The position numbers and the translations under genes were made by a program. Source: Echinostoma caproni (taxonomy: Eukaryota > Platyhelminthes > Trematoda > Plagiorchiida > Echinostomatidae). From it: a stretch of DNA of 64,000 bases. The notes beneath the pieces were generated by a model. The model was not told where the DNA came from. It was given only the letters and a program-made list of their open reading frames with translations, and made no database searches. Location of the stretch: contig UZAN01039835.1 in the NCBI GenBank assembly GCA_900618425.1, forward strand, positions 39,052 to 103,051, read 5' to 3'. Positions 11,260 to 21,609 of this stretch are shown one piece after another. Every line of letters begins with the position of its first letter. Within the stretch, counting starts at the first letter, position 1.

Positions 11260-12020
11260 GGAATCATACCGCAGCTCACTGGCATCAGATGTCAAGCGAC
11301 TGGTCGGCCTGGCTATCGATCCTACCAGTACTGACAGTATTGATTATTTTGGATCTAGATTTTACCCGTTGACCCTGTAAATCGCGTTGACACAATTACA
11401 GTCATCCCGTTCCAGTTCAGTGACCTATGTGCTACACAAACCAGGGACGTACAGTTATAACATAACCAGCCCAAAAAATGGAGGCAAAGGCATGGTATCA
11501 GAGTACAACGGAAAAAACTGTGAGCTAAACGATACATGTCTCATTATTTTTTCTCCAGCACTTACTAAACTAAGGTTACCTGCATAGATTATTTTAACAA
11601 AACCGGAACTGCTGTCACTAAGTTGCAACACAGTGTCAATATCAGATTCGATTTTGGCAAATTCATCGTAGCGTTCAAAGCCAAAAGTAAAGTTCCAGTA
11701 AAATCTTTCTGATTATGATGACACTCGACTAAACGTAGACCGCAATCACGATCACGTTCGATGATTTAACTTCATCCAAAGGTGGTGAATTAAAATAACC
11801 TAAACATTCCTCCGAAAACTGGTTCTACATATTGCATGCAATCGAGAACGAACAGCGCAAAACGCCGCTGATAAAAATTGAATTGCGGTTAAACCGATTT
11901 ACATATATGACCAGCAAACTTCAGAATTAGCTATCAGTCTACAATTCTACTCTTATTCCGCTTTCAGCGAGGGAGAGAGAGACAGAGGAAGAATGTTAAG
12001 CGGTACAAAAAGGGGTCAGC
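11260..12020. other. Presumed 3' LTR remnant and spacer
   Basis: The first few hundred bases should correspond to the 3' LTR of the gypsy copy, but no matching 5' LTR exists in the window. The rest shows only a short GAGA-rich run near 11970. Confidence 0.3.
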
Positions 12021-12029
12021 TGTTCAAAA

Positions 12030-12290
12030 CTACGTTAAATCAGGAAGGAACATAAGAAAGTCTTTGAGGCTTTCAGTTGGTATTATTTGATGTTTTGTAA
12101 CAATACTACAGTATTTTCCACCGTCAAAGAGCGTGTGGCGGCTTTGAGCACATAAATGTTGAAGCCTTTCTGTACATTCCGTACTCCGTAGCGGATTGTG
12201 AAGAGGATGATTGGTGGACACGTTTGTCACCGTTAATCCCGCACACAAAGCGCCTCTGAATACGGATCTAAAAAGGCGTAATACTACAAA
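12030..12290 (-). mobile_element. CR1-like LINE C-terminal remnant
   Basis: The minus-strand frame contains HPLHNPLRSTECTERLQHL and an AQSRHTLFD segment, aligning by eye with the HPLHN...RFKLLFARTCAYRNS tail of the LINE at 5.5 kb. The preceding CAGLTVTNVSTN matches the CESFTAKIFF block in spacing. Only the last 70 or so codons survive. Confidence 0.5.
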
Positions 12291-12294
12291 CCAA

Positions 12295-13435
12295 GTTCTT
12301 CAATCACATCCAAATAGTTTGTATTTTGTGCACCTGATTGAGAAACAAAATCAATAAGCTACAACATCCCAGTCGTATTAACATATTATGAGATAGCATT
12401 TCGTTTCAAATCGAAAAATATTGAAGAAATAGGTTAAGCTCTGGTGATATACTGTCTTTGGCTGGTCTTCCAATTAGATACCAATCTTATCCGGCGAATG
12501 TAGGAAAACGAAAATTTATGCTTTGATCTTTGTGGTAAGACGTACTACAGATGAAGGCTGGCAAAACAATCAGACTTTGATTGATTTGTTTTTCAATTTC
12601 ACAAATACATCCATCTCGTATACATTGATAATCGTCTCAGAAATACCATCTACAGTCTAAGATCAACGAATATGTGAATTTGTATTTTATTTAACCGAAT
12701 TTGCTATACTTATTTTTACCTTCCATGCAAGCCACAATTGATATTTCATTGCCTGATTTAACCTTCAAGAAGCAGAAGGCCGCTAGTTGCTGAGTGGATG
12801 ACCTACCGAAGGATCGAACACGATACACTAACAAAAATGTCTAAGGAGATAATATAAGGAGCAGAAATCGCTCAAACTGAGTGTTCATCGCTTGTCGATT
12901 AATTTAAGGATACAGGTATTCTACGTCAAATGTGTATACATGTAGCGGTTGAAACAGCTGTTTTCGTTTCACTTGTTACCTCATTTTTCTTACAGAGTAC
13001 ACGGATTGGAAATAACAAAATCTGAAACATTTTCTGAGGAGGTGTGCTTTGTATGCGTGCATTTTATATTTGCGGTCTGTCAGGTTTTTCATTATCATAG
13101 AAGCAGTCCTGCAATTAGACCGTAGGAATTTTCAGGGCTAAAAATCGCACAGCAGTATAATTTCTCGTGTATCAGACAGAAACTAGAGTACCTGGTTTTC
13201 TCATTTTTCGGTTAATCACACTTGGCATGAGATTTTATTTTGTTTGCACTATAATTTCTAACGAATCGGTTTTTGTACCATCCAGTTATGTCCATGCATG
13301 ATTCACTCAAAGCCAAAGTCAAATTACTTACAAGTTCATACTTCTCTTGTCCCTATCAGATATTTACGCAATTGAATCGTTTCACGGCGAAAAAATCACG
13401 CAGTTCCAGGTAGGAGATAATAGAGAATGCAGGCT
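12295..13435. other. No supported feature
   Basis: AT-rich sequence without a recognisable frame, tRNA-like head or repeated segment. Confidence 0.4.
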
Positions 13436-13439
13436 ACAG

Positions 13440-14640
13440 TGAATTTGCGTTTACTTTAATGGTGTAGGAATGTGAGGTGTCCCAAGGTTTCACCGAATCT
13501 CCGCTTGAAAGATTTAATATTGGGTGCATAAACGACGTGAGATGGAGGGGTATTCCATGTACTGCATACTCTGACTGCAAAAGACTGTCGCCGGCATTCC
13601 AGTCGATACTTTGGCATCGGTATCTTGAAACGGTGTCCCCTTAGGTGTACATTATTCGATAACATGAGCAACGATCGACACGGATGGTTTGGGTTCTGCA
13701 GTATTTGATACGTCAAAAACAAGTCTCCCGAATTCGGTGCTACTGGGCAGAATATAATCTCAATGCTCGTAATCACTCCTCATATGTCAGATAATACATT
13801 CTCCTAACCATCCATCCTTTGTGGACGCTCAAGCATCTTGCGATCACGTTGCAACCATGGGCTTCAAGCGTGGATGGCGTACTCTGTATAGGGTCGAATG
13901 TACGCTGATAGCAAACGTGGGAATAGTGATGATTCAAACCGACCAAAGACTCGCCTACATTCTTCACAGCAGCGAACGAAGCCTTAGAGCAGTGGATCGA
14001 GCAGCTTAAATCCTCTTGAACAACAATACCTAAGGCTTTCCCCCTTGAAGTATAAGGTAGGTGCTGATTTCTGAGGAAATACGAGAATCTTCTCTTGTGG
14101 CGTAGGGATAGGACTGCATTTAGAAACATTGAATTCAATGTTGTTCTCCTTAGACCATTGATAAGCCGCTTTAAGTGATTCTTGAAGTGTTAGAGAGCTC
14201 TGAGGTTCTCTTACTGTATTCCAGATTTTGGCATCGTCGGCAAACAGTATTTTTTGGACCTAACGCTTTGGGTAGATCAATTATGAATGCGAAAAACAAA
14301 CGGGGACCAATTATGGACCCTTGTCGAACACCGCAGGTGGCATTGATAAATCCGGGTATGGAATCAGAAACACGAAATGATGTGGTCCGTTGTTGGAGGA
14401 ATACTCTAATCCAATCAAACACGAAATCTCGAATGCCATAATTGTAGAACTTCTGTAACAAGATTCGGCCCCGCTCGTGTCGTTGAGACCCTTAGGTCCT
14501 ACCGTTGAACCCCACTCCTCACCCAATCGACAATCAACTTTGTTGGAAGTTATCTTTGGTTTTATTCGAGTGAACAGAAATTGTTGGAGCCCTATGAATT
14601 TCACAACTTCAAGTTTCCATGATTGAATCAGCAGCTCTCG
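13440..14640 (-). mobile_element. Second LINE type (Jockey/CR1 group), RT and tail
   Basis: Leftward frames give KFYNYGIRDFVFDWIRVFL, TSFRVSDSIPGFINATCGVR, QGSIIGPRLFFAFIIDLPKA, then after a one-base loss FADDAKIW (near 14230), QWSKENNIEFNVSKCSPIP, and a C-terminal GHRFKIPMPKYRLECRRQSF, CSTWNTPPSHVVYAPNIKSF. The tail (R-G-H ... R-L-E-R-R-x-F ... W-N) differs from the HPLH tail of the other LINEs here and marks another lineage, common among Jockey-like elements. The RT box FADD is intact, but frames shift at least twice. The 5' part (endonuclease) is absent. Confidence 0.8.
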
Positions 14641-14989
14641 CAACCGGACAACTGAACTTCGTCGTCATGTGCTTCACTCATTCCACTGTTTACCACATTA
14701 AGGTATGCTAGAACATCCTCTCGTGCTTGATTTTCGCAAGTTCAGTAGTTGTGCTACGAGTTACTTTTATACTTCTGAACAATAGGCCTTCATTACCATA
14801 GAATTCACTCTCTAGCGACAGTCTTTCTCAAAGCCAATTGGGGACTACAAACTATCGGTACTTCAATTTGGTAAAATCTTTTCGAATTTTATAAAAAAAC
14901 AAGGTCGCCGTTTTTGTTGTGGAAACTATTTTCCGATTCATAGGTTCGTAACACGGATAACTTTTTTACATTTCATGTTATGTATTTAG

Positions 14990-15190
14990 ACCAGATCAAA
15001 GAGCAAACTGATATGTTAGGCTGAAAGTGGGTGACAAAGTTGTGTTTAAATTGAACTAGAGTTCCCCCAATGTGTGGATGATTACTAAGCGAAATAACTG
15101 TATTCTGGGACAGTAAAGCGTGTGCCGGTCAAACAAGTCGGAACAGCCAGCTGCGAGTTGCAGGGAGGTCTGCAAAACGAACGACGATCC
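14990..15190 (+). pseudogene. Possible gypsy integrase C-terminal relic
   Basis: One frame reads LKVGDKVVFKLN and SPNVWMITKRNNCILG, a pattern like the SH3-like end of gypsy integrases (VGDKV ... ITKRNG). It is short and isolated. Chance similarity cannot be excluded. Confidence 0.25.
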
Positions 15191-15199
15191 TTACTGTCT

Positions 15200-15822
15200 A
15201 AGCTTACGCTCATGGTGACACCCGACTGTTTTTCTTGCACTGCTTGATCCTAACATCACTGACTTTTACAGTTATGAGAACCAGCTTACACAATCCTTTA
15301 GGATAAGGTCTATGGGTTCATCCTAATTGCATAGTCAATAGTTCTCTAAAATCTTGTCACTGTGAATGGCTTAAAATGACAGAAATTTGAAAAATAAATT
15401 TTTCTTTCAGCTTAAATCCCTTTACTAATACTTACAATTTCTTCCCACGTATAAAAATTGGAGTCACTATCATATAACGTTTGACGTACACAACTAAAAG
15501 AATTGTGTCATTCAGTATTAGCTCTTGTGGCTATTCACCGAATAGATGATTTTGAGAGTACTGGTATTGTGCATACGCACAGTCTCGCCAGAAGACATAC
15601 GGCCATTCATACTGTCTGATCAAGTTACCCTAGAGACACTGATTACCTAAGCGTCCGCTGCATTTCATCCCCCTTTCTATTTTCTATCGCTCTGTTTAGT
15701 GTGTCATTTGCGTCTTTCAACAACGCATCACTGTCGCCCTGGACGGAGAGGGTTGCAGCTCTAATCTTGCTCTAACATGTTTAACTGTCCTCGCGAATCG
15801 ATTGCGAATAAAAAAATTGATT
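15200..15822. other. No supported feature
   Basis: Unique-looking sequence forming the 5' flank of the LTR element. Its last five bases (GTTCT, 15823-15827) are repeated after the 3' LTR. Confidence 0.5.
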
Positions 15823-15827
15823 GTTCT

Positions 15828-16170
15828 TGTTAGGACGGAGCCTAAGCAACCCGTCCGCTCGCGCACGCCTCCGAGTCAGGCCACACGTACGCTCGCAACG
15901 CTCCAGACAGGCTGAACCTGATTGGATGATCACAGAACATGTCAGCCAATGTTTTGTCCAATCGATCAATCGATATGTCAAGGACACAATCTGATTGGTG
16001 CACCACTGCGCCGTTCTCGAATGCACGATTAGTTCTATATGTTTTGCGTATCGATAACTTAGCAAGGAATACACACTGACTGTGTCTCAACCTGTTTCTC
16101 TCTCCGCGTTGTCGTTGGGGGTTAAGCAAGAATCGCTCGTGTCACTCATACACCTAGACCAAACACAACA
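15828..16170 (+). repeat. 5' LTR of rearranged gypsy element
   Basis: It starts TGTTAGGACGG and ends ACACAACA (TG...CA ends). It matches the 3' LTR at 18486-18829 almost base for base; the differences are one G in a run near 16122 and three substitutions in the last 40 bases. The preceding GTTCT is the target duplication. Confidence 0.95.
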
Positions 16171-16172
16171 AC

Positions 16173-16185
16173 TGGAGTCGCACCG
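16173..16185 (+). promoter_or_regulatory. Candidate primer binding site
   Basis: TGGAGTCGCACCG begins two bases after the LTR; TGG is the expected complement of a tRNA CCA end. The tRNA species was not identified. The inverted integrase segment joins here, and part of this stretch can also be read as the end of that segment, so its right edge is unsure. Confidence 0.45.
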
Positions 16186-16527
16186 TTCGGAGCATTGGGA
16201 TTTGGCGTTGCCCCGTAGTTTAATAGAAATATTTCCAGGACTTCTCCTGTGGTATCCTCCCCTTTGGATTTCGGAAGTACTCGTTTGAAGGTGTCCACGA
16301 AACTTTCGGCTTGACCGTTTGACTGGGGATGGTCAGGTGGCGCACGAATGTGTTTTATGCCAGATCGTTCACAGAACGTAGAAAAACTGCTGGCAATGAC
16401 GCGTATGTCACTGGGCGCTTGGGTCGAAAAACAGGCTTTGCATCCGGACGGAGACATAGATGAGCTTGGGTCTTAGTGCAACATTCCAAACCATCTTGGA
16501 ATACTGATGAAAACTTCCCCTGAGAGT
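16186..16527 (-). pseudogene. Inverted RT-start/integrase-core segment
   Basis: Reading leftward, one frame gives GKFSSVFQDGLECCTKTQAH and LRPDAKPVFRPKRPVTYAS, the entry into gypsy RT. Near 16390 the other frame takes over with SSFSTFCERSGIKHIRAPPD and HPQSNGQAESFVDTFKR, the integrase core with its catalytic Glu, ending at YGATPNPNAPNG. So RT, RNase H and the first half of integrase are deleted within the segment, and the remainder sits in reverse orientation between the 5' LTR and gag. It ends just before the position where the plus-strand fusion frame resumes (ASPAEAMFGRK). Confidence 0.85.
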
Positions 16528-16559
16528 TGCCGTCAGATTTGCAGACAAGTGTTCGGGAG

Positions 16560-17594
16560 ATGATGCCGGAGCAGTTACAAGAAACTCTCAAACAACAACA
16601 GGCACAATTCGAGGCCGCGCACCTAAGGATGATGGAGACCATGTTACAACGTCTCAGCACACATCCCAATCCAGCAAAACCGGTTAAACAGTCTACATCT
16701 ATGGACGCTGTTGCCGCAAGCATCACTGAATTCCTGTACGACCCCGATGCAGGAATTACATTTGATTCCTGGTTCAAACGTTGGGAAGATGTATTCCGTT
16801 TTGAATTCGCAGATGCTGATGATGGATGGAAGGTGCGACTACTCCTCCGAAAGCTGGGAACCAAAGAACATGATCGTTACACCGACATGATCCTGCCCAA
16901 AAGTCCACGTGATTTCACTTTCGAAGAAACGGTCCAACAACTTTCAAACACGTTTGGTGAAAAGGCGTCTTTGTTCAGTATCCGGTATCACTGCCTCAAA
17001 TTGGCGAAAAATGATACAGATGACTATCTGACACTAGCCAGCATTGTGAACCGGGAGTGCGAGAAATTCAAGTTGCGTTCCATGACTGATAACCAATTCN
17101 GACCAATTCAAATGCCTGATATTTGTGTGCGCACTTCAGTCTCCCCGCGACGCATAAATCCGCACTGGTTTACTAAATCGCATCGAACAAGATCCTAACA
17201 TCAATTTACGGACATTAACAGACGAATGCCAGCGGCTCGAGAACCTCAAACATGACTCAGCCATCGTTGAGCAACGCAGCCCGGCTACAGCTTCATCCAA
17301 TGTCCATGCTGTCACGGAGCCGCGGGCAATGTCTACCCGAAAGCCGCAAGCAGCCGTTACCCAAAGACCCCCCACTGCATGTTGGAAATGCGGAGAATGG
17401 CGTTACGCACGCTACTGTCCCTTCAAGAAACACGTGTCAAAAATGCCGCAAACGAGGACACAAAGAAGACTACTGTCACATCAAACATCCTTCTACGTCA
17501 AAGGGATGTCACAAGCCAAGTCGATTCAAATCATCATCGACAAAGTTTGAACCCAAAAGTCAAGCGATTGTGTCTTCTGTCGAACCTGAAATGA
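16560..17594 (+). pseudogene. gag of rearranged gypsy element
   Basis: The best start is the ATGATG at 16560; the same frame extends slightly upstream without ATG. Features: a Gln-rich helical start, FDSWFKRWEDVFRFEF (retrotransposon gag capsid pattern), FEETVQQLSNTFGEKASLF, then VNRECEKFKLRSMTDNQF up to the N at 17100. Beyond it another frame continues capsid sequence (NRIEQDPNINLRTLTDEC) after a TAA, then zinc knuckles CWKCGEWRYARYC and CQKCRKRGHKEDYC with a frameshift between them. The apparent shift at 17100 is probably an assembly join, because ACCAATTC is repeated on both sides of the N. The protein would package element RNA. Confidence 0.8.
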
Positions 17595-18573
17595 AAAAAG
17601 GCGCAAGTATCTCACTGTCCGCATCAATAGTGAGCCAGTACGCCTGCGAATTGACACCGCTTCTGACATAACTTTGGTCTCAAAACGAACTTGGCACGCG
17701 CTCGGGCGACCCCCATTTAATCTGACCAGCAGGAAAGCATTGAACGTATCTAGCGGACAACTACATCTCATTGGTGAGCTTGCGTGTGACGTTTCGTTCA
17801 AAGGCATGCAGATTAAAGGAACCCGTTACCTCACCAACAGACCCTGTTTGAATTTGATGGGTCTCGACTGGATTGAAAAATCCTGTCTTCTGGATGTACC
17901 CCTGAACAGCGTCTGTCAATCTGTATCTATACACACCGACCGTGCATCTCCGGCCGAGGCAATGTTTGGAAGAAAAATTCGTACAACATTCGACGTAATC
18001 CTCCCTGAGCGTCAGAGCAAAACACCCCTGAAAATCGCTCGCCCTACAGCAATGGAGCTGCAGTTCAACCGCCGCCATGGTACGCGGGACCGAGCGTTTG
18101 TGAGGGGCCAAAATGTTTTTGCGAGGGACTACCGCAATAACGAAGAAAGGTGGACACTTGGAGGAGTATATCGACGCCGAGGAAAGGTCATCTACGAAAT
18201 CTTATTTGGTTCTGAAATGTGGGTGCGGCAGGCCAAACAACTGACACCGACAGCTTGCAATGCTGAACCAAACCCCGAACCAAAATTTTCGCTGGACATA
18301 TTAATGGACACATTCGCCATGCCAATTCCCAGTCACGAGTCCCAAAACCTAGCACCCTCAGTAAAGGCCGAAGAAACCCTGCAACCTCGACGACAAACAG
18401 GTCACACACGCACAGCAACAAAGCCGTTCCAAATCAACCCGAGATTACGATCCTACGACCAGCCGTCGAGCTCAAAATGGGGAGGTGTTAGGACGGAGCC
18501 TAAGCAACCCGTCCGCTCGCGCACGCCTCCGAGTCAGGCCACACGTACGCTCGCAACGCTCCAGACAGGCTGA
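17594..18573 (+). CDS. Protease fused in frame to integrase C-terminus
   Basis: One open frame of about 325 codons. It begins with protease strands (KYLTVRINSEPVRLRI), the catalytic DTAS at about 17656-17667, and the conserved GLDWIEKSCLLDVPLNSV. At about 17930-17950 it jumps directly to integrase (ASPAEAMFGRKIRTTFDV), continuing through FVRGQNVFARDYRNNEERW and YEILFGSEMWVRQAKQL. It ends at a stop inside the 3' LTR. RT, RNase H and the integrase catalytic core are deleted. The frame is open across the deletion, so a protease with an integrase C-terminal tail could still be made; no initiator ATG is obvious, as expected for a gag-pol frame. Whether it functions is unknown. Confidence 0.75.
18474..18485 (+). 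promoter_or_regulatory. Polypurine tract
   Basis: AAAATGGGGAGG directly abuts the TG of the 3' LTR, the expected plus-strand primer site. One T interrupts the purines. Confidence 0.75.
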
Positions 18574-18829
18574 ACCTGATTGGATGATCACAGAACATGT
18601 CAGCCAATGTTTTGTCCAATCGATCAATCGATATGTCAAGGACACAATCTGATTGGTGCACCACTGCGCCGTTCTCGAATGCACGATTAGTTCTATATGT
18701 TTTGCGTATCGATAACTTAGCAAGGAATACACACTGACTGTGTCTCAACCTGTTTCTCTCTCCGCGTTGTCGTTGGGGGGTTAAGCAAGAATCGCTCGTG
18801 TCATTCACACGCCTAGACCAAACACAACA
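18486..18829 (+). repeat. 3' LTR of rearranged gypsy element
   Basis: A near-identical copy of 15828-16170, with TGTTAGG start and ACAACA end, followed by the target duplication GTTCT (18830-18834). The fusion frame stops inside its first 90 bases. Confidence 0.95.
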
Positions 18830-18834
18830 GTTCT

Positions 18835-19685
18835 ATTTTCGCTACGGATACGAAATCGGAATCGATTTGTTAACCAAAAGGCGAGAAAAAATGTCTGGGG
18901 TTGAAGCTGCACGTAAAAACTGCATCATTTTTATGACTACCCAGGAAAGCTACTGAATGGATGATTATAAAAGTAGCCAGATCATAAAGTTCTATTCATA
19001 AATTGGAGGAGGAATAGAAAAAAACTAGTATGCTGCCTCAGATCACTGATGTTGGGGAGAAGAATTTACTTTGTTCTTTTGAAAAGAAACCATCACTTGA
19101 CTACGCATTCAGCTGACTCTCCATCTTCCTCTCCCTCCTTCCTAAATTCCCCCTCCATCTATCGCTTTATAAGTACATAGCATAGGTGTTGAAATCAGTT
19201 TGGTAACTGAAACGTAAAACAATCCAATTTGATAGAACAATGGTAAACTAGAATATAGGCCGGTGTCGACAAGTGCCTGATCCCTGATCTCAACAATGAT
19301 ACGTTAACGCCTTCGATGATCCTAATTCACCAGCCATATACGAAATGAATATGACCCAGTGCTGTATAAATGAGTATCACCCAACGCAGCTTACATATAA
19401 TCAGTTCGTGTAACTTACCCACACCACAAACCTAACACTTTACCGACGGCCCCCAGAGTGCGGTTAAAAGCATCTCACACCCTGGAGGTATGTTTTCTAA
19501 GATAGATCAGAATTTTAAGGGGGTACCTCACATCCGTTTTAGTTTCCTATGCGGTGATAGGCTGTTTTTCAAGTATATTCTATATGCACCCCGGAATGTG
19601 AATATTCAGTAGACAGTGAAGTTAGAACCAATAATCAAGTAAAATAACACCAGAATTGTGGAAAGCAAGAAAAAAACAATTCATG
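18835..19685. other. No supported feature
   Basis: Unique-looking flank of the LTR element. No frame, head or repeat match was seen. Confidence 0.4.
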
Positions 19686-19689
19686 ATAC

Positions 19690-20640
19690 GAGCGAGTTTA
19701 GTTCAGAAGTAATGCCTTCTGGATCACTGAGAAATGAGGCAAAGTAATGTACCACAGAAGACCGATAGGCGGTTGTGCGAGCAAATATACAATTAAAGCC
19801 GGATGGGTGGAAGAAAGGAATGGACAGCTTATAAGATTTACGTGTAGCAGATGCGAATGTTTTTCACGATTTTTGTGGATAACGAAAGAGACTTTGTAGG
19901 TGCTGGAACGATGAAGTGACAGCGAATGTGACGGGAAATTCCGCCATTTCTAGATTAAAGTACAACGGATCTGCAAGCAACCAAACGTCCTTCTTGATTA
20001 TCCCAGGGAAGATTACAAGGGGCCCGTATAACCAAAAGGACAAAATGAACATGTAGAAAGAAAACGGTAGATCAAGAAGCGAAGGACGGATAAAGCTTTT
20101 AGATGTAGTGAGAAAGTGAGCAATAATTTTCTGACCTTTCGAAATACAGAAATAAGGTGATCAGATCAGCATAGATTTCGGTTGAGTAACGAACCGAGAT
20201 AACTAACGTAATGGATAATGGTAACATCACTTGGATTTATCGTGGGGCAGGATTACAAGATACTTGCAGCTTTATTATTTCCATGGAGTACAGAAAAAAT
20301 ATAGTTGATCAGAGGATTTAAGACATCGATGTGGAGCGAGAGTGACGGTACGCAGTTTTGTTAAGGCCCTGTCCACTGAGCTATAATGAAATTCCTTGTA
20401 TGCGTAACTTCTCGAAAAGCTTTAATACAACAGACGTGCATTCAATAGGGCTCCGTCTTGAGGTTCCGCTATTAGGCACTGAAGTAATAGAGGCAGATTT
20501 CCAACAATCATGTATAATTCTTTTGTTCGATCTCTGGTTAAACAGAACTGTGAGCACCGGCGAAATTATGTGAACACACTCCTTAAGAATTGCAGCCTCA
20601 AACCAGTCTGGATCGGGTGATTTATTGGATTTTGAATCAG
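19690..20640 (-). mobile_element. CR1-like LINE with internal RT deletion
   Basis: Leftward from 20640, one frame gives NKSPDPDWFEAAILKECVHI, SPVLTVLFNQRSNKRIIHD, KSASITSVPNSGTSRRSP and IECTSVVLKLFEKL, the front of the RT. Near 20280-20350 the central RT including the catalytic box is missing, and reading resumes with FRKVRKLLLTFSLHLKALSV and GPLVIFPGIIKKDVWLLADP (20000-20150), then FARTTAYRSSVVHYFASFL and DPEGITSELNSLVS near 19700. The tail matches the LINE at 5.5 kb (FARTCAYRNSLLPYLARLL). Several stops are present. Confidence 0.75.
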
Positions 20641-20644
20641 CAAC

Positions 20645-21260
20645 TCCTTCAGAACATCTTATTGGATAGCACAGGGTTCTCCACCGCTGGGTTGGTGTTT
20701 GTGCTATCGATGGCCATCCTGGCCTACCTGATTGACAAAGCTAAAGTAATCTATAAAGAAGATGTGCTGGTTGATGTACTTAGGAATATGCAGAATATTT
20801 TCATTCAGAATGGACACCTGGAGTACCCGGTGGAATCTGTGGTGACGCGCTTCCGACGGGGGTCATTGTTGAGAAAAAATCCGTGTTCATCTCGTCACCA
20901 TTTAAGGATGACACCTTGGCAGAGATTCCTCATAGACACTTATCATATGCCATCAACAGAACGTTCTACGCGGCCCAATTCCAAACCGGATTCACATCTA
21001 GCCCGTTGGTGCATCTAAAGTTGAAGGAAAGAATGCGCGATTCTGCTGCCTCTTGGAATAATTAGTTTTTCATTTGCTCTTGTGAAGCAAAGTATGTTGG
21101 CCGAACGCCTAGACATCTTTCCAAGCGTAGCCATGAGTATAAGCCAGTGCGGTTGATAAGTGGAGTGGTTAATTCAATCACAAGTGCGGTTGTGGTGCGC
21201 CTTGTCAACACTAGTCACATTTTAAACGCAACCGAAATGTTCCAACCCCTGTGAATAGTT
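20645..21260 (+). mobile_element. Penelope-like element, C-terminal part
   Basis: The frame contains LAYLIDKAKVIYKEDVLVDV and NIFIQNGHLEYPVE, the helical linker after the RT. After a frame change VFISSPFKDDTLAEIPHRHL and YAINRTFYAAQFQ follow, then ICSCEAKYVGRTPRHLSKR, the Penelope version of the GIY-YIG endonuclease (C-x-C ... Y-V-G-R-T), and VVRLVNTSHILNATE. RT motifs are absent. It lies directly after the truncated LINE, with which it shares a boundary near 20645. Confidence 0.7.
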
Positions 21261-21264
21261 AAGA

Positions 21265-21605
21265 CTTGACGGTCTATATACGTATGTTTTCACATTCTAG
21301 CCACAGCGGAGGAAGTTAACATTCGTCTCCCCCACACACATCTGCTCTGCGAGCTCAAAAACAACTTTTTCAAGCACTCAACCTTCCATGGTCGGATTTC
21401 TGGCAAGTGGCTCATGAAACATCCGAGCAAAAGATAATTGGGGACTAATTGTGATGCAAACCGTTGAACATTTTAATTACTCTCCCCGTTCCCTCGTATA
21501 TCCCCATCTGTAAGTGCTCATTTGTACTGTGTTTTAATGACACAATTAAGATTCACCGAAAACGAGCTTGTTTGCCAATTTATGTTAAAACCGCTAGTTT
21601 ATAGC
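21265..21605. other. Spacer, no supported feature
   Basis: It may contain the 3' end of the Penelope-like element (21265-21440 follows it without a clear break), but no conserved word was recognised. Confidence 0.3.
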
Positions 21606-21609
21606 AAAG

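Larger units (their letters stand above)
15823..18834 (+). mobile_element. Non-autonomous, rearranged Ty3/gypsy with two LTRs
   Basis: A complete insertion: target duplication GTTCT (15823-15827 and 18830-18834), 5' LTR 15828-16170, candidate primer site, an inverted RT/integrase piece, gag, a protease-integrase fusion frame, polypurine tract and 3' LTR 18486-18829. The LTRs differ by about four changes in 343 bases, so it inserted recently. It lacks nearly all of RT, all of RNase H and the front of integrase, so it must have been copied by proteins from a full-length relative. Confidence 0.93.

Noticed and set aside
18472..18808. Frames of 86-102 codons repeated at 15781-16129
   Set aside because: The repetition is explained by the two LTR copies and the frames run antisense to the element.
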